Below, piece after piece: positions 38,655-47,332 of a stretch of 64,000 nucleotides of DNA. The DNA comes from UBA8337 sp038143435. Its GTDB lineage: Bacteria > Pseudomonadota > Alphaproteobacteria > RS24. A program made the translations under genes and the position numbers. Under the pieces are notes generated by a model. That model worked only from the letters and a program-made list of their open reading frames with translations, had not been told where the DNA came from and searched no databases. The first letter of the stretch is position 1. Every line of letters starts with the position of its first letter. The DNA lies in the NCBI GenBank assembly GCA_038143435.1, contig JAYQLX010000003.1, positions 1 to 64,000 of the forward strand, written 5' to 3'.

Positions 38655-38981
38655 ATGCGTTTCCTGCACCTGATTTTTGCCGTTTTTCTGATTTTTTCCG
38701 GCGCTGCCGCCAGCGCCTGTCACGCAATTGGTGATGTCCATATCATATGCAAAGACGGCGCCGTCTCGGCGCTTTATGTCGAAAGCGAAACGGCGGAAGA
38801 CACCGCCAATAATCCGGAATGTTGCCCCATGGCCGGTTTCGCCCTGCCCGTGGCGGCCATTGCGGCGGCGCATAAGCCGACAATATTGGCCAGAAAATAC
38901 CACAAGCAGCCAGACATGCATAAGCTGCGATCAGACACACATGCCGTTCCCAGGGGGCCACCAAGCCGACTGCTTTTCTAA
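38655..38981 (+). CDS. Small secreted Cys-containing protein, DUF2946-like
   Basis: A 108-residue protein with a signal peptide (MRFLHLIFAVFLIFSGAAAS), then HIICKDGAVSALYV, a Cys pair (C56, C57, PECCPMAG) and a C-terminal RGPPSRLLF. ICKDG, a Cys-rich middle and a terminal RGPP are features of DUF2946, a family often found in copper loci; the match is by eye and not certain. It lies upstream of a Met-rich outer-membrane-type protein, 27 bp apart, and the pair is probably one operon. An AT-rich stretch (38545-38605) upstream may hold the promoter. Confidence 0.6.
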   Translation: MRFLHLIFAVFLIFSGAAASACHAIGDVHIICKDGAVSALYVESETAEDTANNPECCPMAGFALPVAAIAAAHKPTILARKYHKQPDMHKLRSDTHAVPRGPPSRLLF

Positions 38982-39008
38982 AAAAATTTATTTTGAAAGG
39001 ACAGTCTG

Positions 39009-40097
39009 ATGACACGACACCCAATGGCCCAAAAGGCCTTATTGATTTTGGCGCTCGCCGCCGCCCCGCAAACCGGCCATGCCGACAGCACCCACACAAA
39101 CCCCGCCACGCCGGAAGGCCATGCGCCGATTATGGTGATGGGCGACCATATGCATAAAGCCGGCGAATTTATGGTTTCTGCGCGGCATATGAGCATGCGC
39201 ATGAAGGGCAATATAAAAGGCACAAATGAGCTGAGCGATGCGCAAGTGCTGGCCGAGCCCAATCAGCATGGCGCACCCATGACGCTGCGCGTGGTGCCGC
39301 AAAAAATGGATATGCAGATGACCATGTTGGGCGTCATGTATGCACCGAGCGATGCCGTCACCTTGCTCGCCATGGTCATGCAAATGGACAAGGCAATGGT
39401 CTTGCAAAGCTATCAGGGCATGATGGGCGAGACGCCGTGCATGTCGTCTTTTACCAGCAAAAGCGCCGGCACGGGCGACACGATTATCGGCGCGCTGTTT
39501 CGCGGCGGCGAAACGGCCAATCGGCAATGGCATAGCGGGCTTGCTTTGTCTTTGCCGACCGGCGCAGTGGATAAAACCGGCCGTCCGATGGTGCCGATGG
39601 GCTGCGCGCCGGCAGCTATGGATAAGCGCCTGCCCTATCCGATGCAATTGGGCTCGGGTTCTTATGAGCTGAAACCGTCATTGACCTATAATGGCGATTG
39701 GCGCGGCTGGCGCATTGGCGGGCAAGCCAATGCCACGCTGCGGCTTAATGATAATGATGAAAATTATCGGCTGGGCGATAAACTCGAACTGCAGGGCTGG
39801 GCGATGAAAAACCTCACCCCCTATGCCAGTGCCTCATTGCGTCTTGATGCCAGCCATCAAGGCAAATTGGACGGGCAAGATATACACATCACCTTGCCCG
39901 TGCCGACGGCACAAAGCCGCTCCAGCGGCGGCACTTATGCCAATTTGTCATTGGGCATGAACCTCATCGGCCAAAGCGGTGTCTTGCGCGACCATCGGCT
40001 GGCGCTGGAACTGGTTTTGCCGGTTCATCAAGATGTAAATGGTGTGCAAATGCAGCGCCAAGAGACATTGACGCTGGGTTGGCAGAAAGCCCTTTAG
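39009..40097 (+). CDS. Met-rich outer-membrane-type protein (MetA-like transporter family)
   Basis: A 362-residue exported protein with about 29 methionines, most before residue 150, in runs such as MVMGDHMHKAGEFM, ARHMSMRMKG and QKMDMQMTMLGVMYAP. The rest has alternating hydrophobic beta-strand patterns (GSYELKPSLTYNGDWRGWRI, ANLSLGMNLIG) and an aromatic-rich end typical of outer-membrane barrels. It resembles uncharacterised alphaproteobacterial 'transporter' proteins related to phenol-degradation MetA barrels, often near copper genes. Met and His clusters suggest Cu(I) contact; this is inference. AAAGGA precedes the ATG. Confidence 0.65.
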   Translation: MTRHPMAQKALLILALAAAPQTGHADSTHTNPATPEGHAPIMVMGDHMHKAGEFMVSARHMSMRMKGNIKGTNELSDAQVLAEPNQHGAPMTLRVVPQKMDMQMTMLGVMYAPSDAVTLLAMVMQMDKAMVLQSYQGMMGETPCMSSFTSKSAGTGDTIIGALFRGGETANRQWHSGLALSLPTGAVDKTGRPMVPMGCAPAAMDKRLPYPMQLGSGSYELKPSLTYNGDWRGWRIGGQANATLRLNDNDENYRLGDKLELQGWAMKNLTPYASASLRLDASHQGKLDGQDIHITLPVPTAQSRSSGGTYANLSLGMNLIGQSGVLRDHRLALELVLPVHQDVNGVQMQRQETLTLGWQKAL

Positions 40098-40108
40098 TCG
40101 AAAAGCGT

Positions 40109-40134
40109 GGCGCGCGATTTAATTATTGCGCGCC
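40109..40134. terminator. Possible bidirectional hairpin between convergent genes
   Basis: GGCGCGC (40109-40115) pairs with GCGCGCC (40128-40134) around an AT-rich 12-nt loop, covering the last codons of the minus-strand SDR gene and lying 11 bp past the Met-rich gene. There is no clear U tract, so it is only a candidate terminator. Confidence 0.35.
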
Positions 40135-40901
40135 CGCATGCCGCCATCGACCGGAATTGCCACGCCGGTCACATAGCTGGCCGCCGGCAAACACAAAGAC
40201 AAGGTGATATGCGCCACTTCTTCAGGCTCGCCATAGCGCCTGAGCGCGGTGCGCCGATGCGCGAAAGTGGCCTTATGCCCGTCGGGAATGGCTTCGGTAA
40301 TGCCGGTGTGAATGGGGCCGGGGCAAACGGCATTGACGGTAATGCCCTGTTTGCCCAGTTCAATCGCCAGCCCTTTTGTGAGACCGATAATGCCGTGTTT
40401 GGCCGCCGTATAGGGCGAATTGCCGGCGCTGCCGCCCAGCCCTTCAGTAGAGGCAATATTGACAATGCGCGCGCTGTCCGAGGCGCGCAAAGCGGCCAAG
40501 CTTTCACGGATAAGCACTTGCGGGCCTTCCAACATGACGGCCAGGCTTTTCTCCCAATGGGCCGGATAATCATCGCCGTCAATCGGCGACGGCAGGGCCA
40601 TGCCGGCATTATTGACGACAATATCAAGCCCTCCCAAATCATCGATAATGGTTTTGGCAGTGGCGGCAATGGCCGCATTATCGCTCATATCCATGGCATA
40701 GGCGCGCGCCGTGGTGAAACCCGCCGCCTCAATCTCACCGACAATTTTATCGCAGGCCGTTTGATCCAAATCGGTGACCGCAACATGCGCGCCTTCGCGC
40801 GCCAATAAATGCGCCGTGGCGCGTCCCATGCCGCTGGCCGCACCTGTTACAATGGCTTTGCGCCCCGCCACGGAGCGGCTCAATTCAACATAATCGCGCA
40901 T
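40119..40901 (-). CDS. Short-chain dehydrogenase/reductase
   Basis: A 260-residue classical SDR: cofactor loop VTGAASGMGRATAHL, D in AVTDLDQ (suggesting NAD rather than NADP), NNAGMALPSP, the Ser/Tyr/Lys site in NIASTEGLG and SPYTAAKHG, and the C-terminal YVTGVAIPVDGG. The ATG at 40901 is preceded by GGGAGG. Substrate unknown. It is divergent from another SDR gene 118 bp away, with both strong ribosome sites facing outward. Confidence 0.9.
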   Translation of the reverse strand: MRDYVELSRSVAGRKAIVTGAASGMGRATAHLLAREGAHVAVTDLDQTACDKIVGEIEAAGFTTARAYAMDMSDNAAIAATAKTIIDDLGGLDIVVNNAGMALPSPIDGDDYPAHWEKSLAVMLEGPQVLIRESLAALRASDSARIVNIASTEGLGGSAGNSPYTAAKHGIIGLTKGLAIELGKQGITVNAVCPGPIHTGITEAIPDGHKATFAHRRTALRRYGEPEEVAHITLSLCLPAASYVTGVAIPVDGGMRARNN

Positions 40902-41019
40902 TTCTGCCTCCCTTAATTTGTGCCGACGATAAGCTGCCTTTGCTTGCCTGTCCAGCATCGCCCTTGCGCGTGAGCCGCGCATCTGCTTTGCTTTTGCCTC
41001 AATTTGGGGGAGAAGAAAA

Positions 41020-42003
41020 ATGACCATTTCACAAGACCAACAGCCGATTGAAACAGGGCTGGGCGCGCGCTCGGAACCCGATGAGATTTTGAGCGGTATT
41101 GATTTGAACGGCAAAAATGTTTTGGTAACCGGCGGCTATTCCGGCATTGGCCTGGAAACCACCCGCGCTTTGGCCAAAGCGGGGGCGCATGTGCATGTGC
41201 CGGCGCGCCGCCCAGAAACCGCGCAAGCCGCTTTGGACGGCATTATTGACGGTGCCCATATTGGCGCTATGGATTTGGGCGATTTGCGCTCGGTGGAAAA
41301 ATTCGCCGATGATTTTTTAAGCCAGCATGACCGCCTCGATATTCTCATCGGCAATGCAGGCATTATGGCCTGCCCGTTTGAAACCACCGCACAAGGCTTT
41401 GAAAGCCAAATTGGCGTCAATCATTTCGGCCATTTCACTTTGGTCAAAAAACTCATGCCGGCGCTTGAAAAAGCCGGGCAAGCCGATGGCGCGCGCGTGG
41501 TCTTATTATCCTCAATCGGCCACCGCATTGCCGCTATTGATTTTGACGATATGCATTTTGCCAGCCGCGATTACGATAAATGGCAGTCATATGGCCAGTC
41601 GAAAACCGCCAAAGCTTTGCAAGCGGTTGAGCTTGACCGGCGCGGCAAAGAAAAAGGCATTCGTGCTTTTTCCGTTCATCCGGGTGGTATTTTCACCCCG
41701 CTGCAACGCCATTTGCACAATGAGGAAATGGTCGCGCTGGGCTGGACCAAGGAAGACGGCTCGCCGTCAGATTTGGCTGCGGCCGGTTTCAAAACACCGC
41801 CGCAAGGGGCCGGCACAAGCTTGTTTGCTGCCACCTCACCCAAGCTGGACGGGCTGGGTGGGGTTTATTGCGAAGATTGCAATATTGCCAAACCGGTCGC
41901 CGCCGACAGTGCCGATTATGACGGCGTGCGGCCTTGGGCGGTTGACCAAGAGCAAGCCGCGCAGCTTTGGGAAGCAACCGAAAGGCAAATTGCGGCGCTT
42001 TAG
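41020..42003 (+). CDS. SDR-family oxidoreductase (retinol-dehydrogenase-like)
   Basis: A 327-residue SDR with LVTGGYSGIGLETTRAL, HVPARRPET (Arg suggests NADP), IGNAGIMACP, SSIGHRIAAIDFDD and catalytic YGQSKTAK. The long form, with an insert before the Tyr and a C-terminal extension (LGGVYCEDCNIAKPVA), matches WW-domain/retinol-dehydrogenase-like SDRs. GGGGAGAAG precedes the ATG. Substrate unknown; likely a lipid or xenobiotic carbonyl. Confidence 0.88.
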   Translation: MTISQDQQPIETGLGARSEPDEILSGIDLNGKNVLVTGGYSGIGLETTRALAKAGAHVHVPARRPETAQAALDGIIDGAHIGAMDLGDLRSVEKFADDFLSQHDRLDILIGNAGIMACPFETTAQGFESQIGVNHFGHFTLVKKLMPALEKAGQADGARVVLLSSIGHRIAAIDFDDMHFASRDYDKWQSYGQSKTAKALQAVELDRRGKEKGIRAFSVHPGGIFTPLQRHLHNEEMVALGWTKEDGSPSDLAAAGFKTPPQGAGTSLFAATSPKLDGLGGVYCEDCNIAKPVAADSADYDGVRPWAVDQEQAAQLWEATERQIAAL

Positions 42004-42042
42004 ACCCTTTCGCAAAATCGGCTCACATGCGAGATTGACGCC

Positions 42043-42490
42043 ATGAGCAAGAGCGAAACCAGTGCGCAGCCTTTCATTGGCGCTGCCGCGCCACTTGGCG
42101 CACCGCCGCATATAATACCATGTGGTGTCTTATCGGTTGTTCTATCGGCGATATGGGAACGATTTTGTTTTTTCAATTGAGCGGCATTGATTGGCCGGTC
42201 TGGCCATTATGAGCTTGGCCATCATGAACGGCCTGATCACCTCAATCATGTTGGAAACGGTTATTTTGAGCCGCCAGATGGCGTTGAAAGCAGCCTTTCA
42301 AACCGCCATCGGCATGTCGCTGATCTCGATGATTGCGATGGAAGCGGCGATGAATTTGGTCGATTATTGGGTGACCGGCGGGGCCAAGCTGACGCTCACG
42401 GTTTTGCCGCTTATGTGGCTGGCCGGGTTTTTGACACCGCTGCCCTATAATTATTGGCGTTTGAAGAAATACGGCAAGGCCTGCCATTAA
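42043..42490 (+). CDS. DUF4396 membrane protein, two apparent frameshifts
   Basis: A small polytopic membrane protein of unknown function. Three frames must be joined: MSKSETSAQPF, then HWRCRATWRTAAYNTMWCLI followed by GCSIGDMGTILFFQLSG, then AIMSLAIMNGLITSIMLETV through to YNYWRLKKYGKACH. One missing base in the T run at 42072-42074 and one near 42199-42204 would unite them. The T/W..CL.GC.IGD motif and the C-terminal segment agree with DUF4396. About 149 residues corrected, with four likely spans. Seen alone, only the last 100 codons are an open frame. Confidence 0.7.
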
Positions 42491-42493
42491 GCC

Positions 42494-43460
42494 CTATTCG
42501 GCTTCGGCCAGTAATTTTTCGACAAAGCCGAAAATTTCATGATTGATGGCTTTGGACACATCGGCATCGGGCACAAAACCGTTAAAGCCGTGAAACGCGC
42601 CGGGCACAATATGGAAATGCGTCGGCACGCCGGCTCGGGTCAATTTTTGCGCATAAGCAATATTCTCGTCCAAAAACAAATCCAGATCACCGACCGGCAT
42701 ATAGGTCGGCGGCAGGCCCGATAAATCATCGGCGCGCGCCGGTGCGGCATAAATCGGCACCGCATCGCTGCCGCATAAATCGCCCAAATAAGCCTGCCAA
42801 CCAAACGCATTATAGTGACGCGACCAGACATGTGTGTCGGGCAAGGCGTCAGAGGCAGGCGCAATATTGGTATCGTCAATCATCGGATAAATCAGCACTT
42901 GCCCCAAAGGGCTGCACAGGCCGCGATCGCGTATCAGCAAAGCCAGACCGGCGCATAGGCCGCCGCCGGCACTGACCCCGCCAATAATCACCTTATTGGC
43001 GTCAATGCCCAGCGCATCGGCATGGGCGAGCAAATGGGCCAGCCCTTCATAACAATCTTCCAACGGCCCGGGATAGGCGGTTTCGGGGGCCAAGCGATAT
43101 TCCACCGATGCCGCATAGCATCCCAATGCAGCCGCGCGTAAGCAAAACATGTCGCCCTGCTTGGCTTGGCCCAGCACATAGCCGCCGCCATGCATCCAAT
43201 AGAAAAGCGGTTTTTTGCCGTCGGCTTTGGGTTGCATAATGCGCATCTCAATGTCATGACCGTCACCGCCTCGCGCCGTTTCGACGCTTTGCGCCAAACT
43301 GTCGGGCACATCCATATTGGCCAATAATGTTTCATCGCGCGCATTGGCGGCTGCACGCGCTGCCGGCCAAATCTTGCGTGATGTCATTATCGCCGGTCAG
43401 CGCTTGCATGAGCTGCAAGCCGTCGGCCAATTGCGGGTCAAGATATTTTGAATGCGGCAT
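42494..43460 (-). CDS. Alpha/beta hydrolase, hormone-sensitive-lipase family, frameshifted
   Basis: An esterase-type hydrolase of about 321 residues: oxyanion motif WMHGGGYVLG, nucleophile elbow GGVSAGGGLCAG, VEYRLAPETAYPGPLED, and the His in GAFHGFNGF. The N-terminus, MPHSKYLDPQLADGLQLMQ, lies in another frame from ATG 43460, which has AGGAAGG upstream. A single-base change near 43383-43388 joins GDND to TSRKIWPAARAAA. The main frame as it stands lacks a start signal, which supports the correction. Substrate unknown. Confidence 0.85.
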
Positions 43461-43480
43461 GCTGAGCCTTCCTATCCTGC

Positions 43481-44647
43481 TTATTTTTCCATGCGGAAAT
43501 ACAGCCCGGCATGATCGACCAAGCGCGCAATCAGCTTGTCGCCCATAGCCGGTGCCGGCGTGTAAACCCCGCCGCCAATATCGCAATCTTGCAACAAGCA
43601 GATGGCGCTTTCGGCCAGCATTTTTGAGGTGGAGCCATAGCCCGGATCCATATCGCCGCCGACCGCGGCTTCCATGCGTGCGCCATCGGCCGTGGTGCCG
43701 ATAAACAGCACATCATAATTGCCGGCCTCGCGGCTTTCTTTGGACGGCCCTTCGCCCGGCTGCGGCACATCATCACCGGCCAATGGATTGCTGGCGGCGA
43801 CAAATTCAGCCATAGCCTTGCCTTCATCGCCGGGCCCGCACAGCATCATTTCGTCATACAGAAAATCTTCGCCATAGGCATGGCCCAAAAGCGCATTGGA
43901 ACGGTGTATATTTTTGGTATTGATGGCCGCCATGATGAAGGGCGCCACCCATTGGCCGGTCGCTTCATCTTCATAAACCGTATTATCGGCCGGTTGCGCG
44001 GGCCCTTCATGGCCATTTGCCAGTGAAAACGGATTGACCAAAATACCGAGCAAATCGGGATTTTTGCTGACCGCCGCCATGGTCGCGCCCAATGAGGCCG
44101 CCGTGCCGCCTGAAAACTCGCCATTCATGGCGCGCACACGGGTGCGGATTTGGGTGCACGGCGCGCCGAATTTTTCTTGCGCCGCCCGTTGCAGAAAATA
44201 AACCCCCAAATCAAACGGGATGGAATCAAAGCCGCAACTATGGACAATGCGCGCGCCCGAGGCTTTGGCCGCCGCGTCATGCGCCTCAATCATCTCATGC
44301 ATCCAACCCGGCTCACCCGACAAATCGACATAATCCGTGCCCGCCGCCACACAAGCGGCAACCAAAGCTGACCCGTAAAGTTGATAGGGGCCGACCGTGG
44401 TAATCATCACTTTGGTGCGCGCGGCCATGGCGGCCAGTTCGGCCTCATTATCGGCATTGGCGGCAATCAGAGGCGTTGCCGCATCAATGCCCATTTCATC
44501 GCGCACTTGCGCCAGTTTTTCGGTGCTGCGTCCGGCCATTGCCCAATTGACGCTGCGGCCATATTGCTGCTGCATATATTCCGCCACCAAACGACCGGTA
44601 AAACCGCTCGCACCATAAACGATAATGTCGAATTCTCTTTCACTCAT
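43481..44647 (-). CDS. Saccharopine dehydrogenase-like / trans-acting enoyl reductase family protein
   Basis: A 388-residue Rossmann-fold oxidoreductase: nucleotide loop IIVYGASGFTGRLVAEYM, ITTVGPYQLYGSALVAAC, GTDYVDLSGEPGWMHEMI, HSCGFDSIPFDLGVYFLQ. The pattern matches the SCCPDH/trans-acting enoyl reductase group acting on lipids or polyketides, not lysine biosynthesis. It lies 20 bp upstream of the hydrolase gene on the same strand, so the two are probably co-transcribed; a lipid substrate is inferred. Confidence 0.85.
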   Translation of the reverse strand: MSEREFDIIVYGASGFTGRLVAEYMQQQYGRSVNWAMAGRSTEKLAQVRDEMGIDAATPLIAANADNEAELAAMAARTKVMITTVGPYQLYGSALVAACVAAGTDYVDLSGEPGWMHEMIEAHDAAAKASGARIVHSCGFDSIPFDLGVYFLQRAAQEKFGAPCTQIRTRVRAMNGEFSGGTAASLGATMAAVSKNPDLLGILVNPFSLANGHEGPAQPADNTVYEDEATGQWVAPFIMAAINTKNIHRSNALLGHAYGEDFLYDEMMLCGPGDEGKAMAEFVAASNPLAGDDVPQPGEGPSKESREAGNYDVLFIGTTADGARMEAAVGGDMDPGYGSTSKMLAESAICLLQDCDIGGGVYTPAPAMGDKLIARLVDHAGLYFRMEK

Positions 44648-44706
44648 CAGATAAGCCTCCCGTTTCGGCCTAAGAGTTTAAAAGCATGCAGCTTTGGCGC
44701 AAGGCC

Positions 44707-44728
44707 AAAAGCGTTAAATTCCGCTTTT
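44707..44728. promoter_or_regulatory. Inverted repeat between divergent genes, candidate operator
   Basis: AAAAGCG (44707-44713) and CGCTTTT (44722-44728) are perfect inverted repeats spaced by 8 bp in the 130-bp divergent gap between the saccharopine-dehydrogenase-like gene and the MFS gene. The motif CCGCTTTT recurs about 18 bp downstream. Position and symmetry suit a regulator binding site; no regulator gene adjoins it. Confidence 0.35.
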
Positions 44729-44777
44729 CATTTGCGCCGCTTTTGCTAGTCTTTCGGCTTATTCGGGGAGGAATTTC

Positions 44778-46056
44778 ATGTCATCGGCAAGCCAAAGCGA
44801 TAAGATTTATAAGGCGCGTCATTATGCGCTCGGCATTCTGGTCGTCGTTTACACTTTCAACTTTATCGACCGGCAAATCCTGTCCATTTTGCTGGAACCG
44901 GTAAAGGCCGATTTGGGCCTCTCCGATACGGCGATGGGCATGTTGACCGGTTTTGCCTTTGCCATGTTTTACGCCACTTTGGGCATTCCCATTGCGCGCT
45001 ATGCCGACCGTTCCAATCGCCGCAATCTCATTGCGCTGGCTTTGGGCATTTGGAGTTTCTTCACCGCCCTATCGGGTGTGGCACAAAATTTCTGGCATTT
45101 GCTGGCTGCGCGCATCGGGGTCGGGGTTGGCGAGGCCGGCTGTTCGCCGCCCGCCCATTCGATGATTGCCGATTATTATCCGGCCGAGCAACGCGCCACC
45201 GCTTTGGGGATTTATTCTTTGGGCATTCCCATCGGCATTATGTTCGGACTATTTGCCGGCGGTTGGATCAATGAGCTTTTCGGCTGGCGCATGGCGTTTT
45301 TCGTGGTCGGCGTGCCCGGCATTATTCTTGCCCTTGTGGTGCGGTTTTCTCTGGCCGAACCACCGCGCGGGATGGCCGAAGGGCGCGCCGATAGCGGCAC
45401 GCAGCCCGGCGTCGGCGAAACATTGGCCTATTTGTGGCAGAAAAAATCTTTTCGCCATATGTCCTTTGCCGCCGCACTGACCGCTTTTGTCGGCTATGGT
45501 TTTGTCACTTGGGCGCCGGCTTTTCTCATCCGTTCATTCGGCATGGGAACCGGCGAGATCGGCACATGGTTCGGGCTCATTCTGGGCATTCCCGGCGGCA
45601 TTGGCATTGTCATGGGCGGCTGGCTGGCTGATAAATTCGGTGCCAAAGACCCGAAATGGTATCTCTGGACCACCGCCATTGCGCTCATATTGGTGACCCC
45701 GTTCAATATTATCGTCTATCTTGCAACCGACAGCACGATGGCATTATTGGGCATGATTATTCCGGTTCTGTTTGGGCAATTTCTATCAAGCCACCACTTT
45801 CAGCCAAACCCAGGGTATTTCCGAATTGCGCATGCGCGCCGTCGCCGCCGGTATTTTGCTGTTCATCATCAATATCATCGGGCTTGGCTTCGGGCCGCAA
45901 GTGGTCGGGGTGATTTCCGATATTTTGTCCGCGCGCTATGGCACGGAGAGCCTGCGCTATGCGCTGCTGGTATGTTCGCTGGTCAATATTTGGGCGGGCG
46001 CGCATTATTTTATCGCTGGACGCCATTTGAAAGATGATTTGGTGGCCGAGGGCTAG
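44778..46056 (+). CDS. MFS transporter, frameshifted near the end
   Basis: A 12-span major-facilitator permease resembling Spinster-like and aromatic/organic-anion carriers: FNFIDRQILSILLEPVK, the loop motif GIPIARYADRSNRRNL, GVGVGEAGCSPPAHSMIADY and YPAEQRATALGIYSLG. The frame leaves the family at GQFLSSHH. One G too many at 45774-45776 explains it: removing it continues FGNFYQATTFSQTQGISELR and IINIIGLGFGPQVVGVISD to a stop at 46056. GGGGAGG precedes the ATG. Corrected length is about 425 residues. Substrate unknown. Confidence 0.9.
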
Positions 46057-46074
46057 GCATCCAAAGCGCCGCAT

Positions 46075-46713
46075 ATGCGTATAAAACGCATGGAGACACA
46101 AACCACCAATATACCGGCGCGCCCGAAAGTTCGCTTCATGTCCATGTTCAGCGAAATCGCTCCCCTGGCGGCGTTTTTTCTGGTCAACCAAGCCTATGGG
46201 CTTTATGCCGCCGCACTTGCCGCCATTGGCGCTTCGGCCTTATTGGTGGCGGTCACATGGGTGTTGGAAAAACGCTTGGCCCGTTTTGCCATTTTCGCCA
46301 CTTCCATTGCCGCGCTATTGACCCTGGCCGCGATTTTGGCCGAGGAAAAAACCTATATCAAAATTCAGCCCAGTCTTTTTTCCGGCGCTTTTGCCGCGGT
46401 TTTGCTTGTCGGTCGGCTGCGCGGGCGCGCCATGATGAAAGTGTTTTTCCAAGCGCAATTCGACCTGCCCGAAAAAGTTTGGAACAGCCTGTCTTTACGC
46501 TGGGGCTTGTTTTTTCTGTTTGCCACGCTGGCCAATGAAGTGGCGTGGCGGGTTTTGAGCGATGATGAGTGGGTGAGTTTTCGCGTCTTGATTATGGCTC
46601 CGGCCACCGGCTTGTTCATGATGGCGCAATTGCCCATCACTTTGCGCGGGCAAAGGGAAATGAAAAAAATCATGGCCACGGGTGATAATGCGGTCGATAA
46701 GACTGCCGATTAA
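46075..46713 (+). CDS. yciB: Inner-membrane septation protein YciB
   Basis: A 212-residue protein with five or six membrane spans and the family markers IAPLAAFFLVNQAYGLYAA, KTYIKIQPSLFSGAFA, and SLRWGLFFLFATLANEVAWR. YciB/IspZ proteins affect septation and envelope integrity in enterobacteria and Shigella; the mechanism is not settled. The start could be 46075 or 46090; neither has a clear ribosome site. It begins 18 bp after the MFS stop, so may be co-transcribed. Confidence 0.88.
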   Translation: MRIKRMETQTTNIPARPKVRFMSMFSEIAPLAAFFLVNQAYGLYAAALAAIGASALLVAVTWVLEKRLARFAIFATSIAALLTLAAILAEEKTYIKIQPSLFSGAFAAVLLVGRLRGRAMMKVFFQAQFDLPEKVWNSLSLRWGLFFLFATLANEVAWRVLSDDEWVSFRVLIMAPATGLFMMAQLPITLRGQREMKKIMATGDNAVDKTAD

Positions 46714-47258
46714 TTGCCGCGCCGTCGCGCGGCAGTGAAAATTTTCCAAACCACCAGCCCGCTCAGCCATAAGAGAAAAAAGCGAATGGCCCAAAATTTT
46801 GCCAAAGTGGTGGCGCTGGCCAATGCGATTTGGCGCTCGCCCAATTCGGGAAATTGCGCCAGCATGAGTGCCAATTGAATGTTTTCGGTAAAGTCCAAAA
46901 CCATGACCGCGACCACCGGCAGCAAAATGGCGCGGTCAAATAGGCCGCGCGCCGCCACGATTAAAAGTCCGCCGAAAAACGCGCCATATGCGAAAGGAAA
47001 CACCATATCAAGCAGCAGGGTGAAGCGCAGATGCAAAGACCGCCCGGCCTCGCCATAAAGCAGCATTTGGCTGCGTATATCTTCGCGGTCATAGCCTTGC
47101 AATTCGTCGAGCATCAAGCCGCCAAGACGGGTCTTCAACCACTGAAAGCCCAAAATGCAATATATGACGAGCAGAAAGCTGACCACCATGCTGGTACGGC
47201 GCGTCAACAACCCGTTCAGCGCATCAAGACGGGTGATGAAAGAATATTGCAAAACCAT
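46710..47258 (-). CDS. Integral membrane protein of unknown function
   Basis: I do not recognise this 182-residue protein. It shows about four hydrophobic spans: around residues 24-42 (MVVSFLLVIYCILGFQWL), 83-103 (LLLDMVFPFAYGAFFGGLLI), 108-125 and 155-172. A cytoplasmic or periplasmic loop with charged residues lies between the first two, and the end is basic (TAARRRGN). Its stop codon overlaps that of yciB on the opposite strand through TTAA. The complete frame, consistent codon use and the membrane pattern support a real gene. Confidence 0.6.
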   Translation of the reverse strand: MVLQYSFITRLDALNGLLTRRTSMVVSFLLVIYCILGFQWLKTRLGGLMLDELQGYDREDIRSQMLLYGEAGRSLHLRFTLLLDMVFPFAYGAFFGGLLIVAARGLFDRAILLPVVAVMVLDFTENIQLALMLAQFPELGERQIALASATTLAKFWAIRFFLLWLSGLVVWKIFTAARRRGN

Positions 47259-47332
47259 GCCTCCTTGTTATGTTCTTGGCGCAATCAGGGGCCAGCATGA
47301 CACCGGCCTGCAACCAGCGCAAGGGGCTTCCT

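Noticed and set aside
40107..40808. A 233-codon plus-strand frame opposite the SDR gene
   Set aside because: Antisense to a confident SDR; no motifs.
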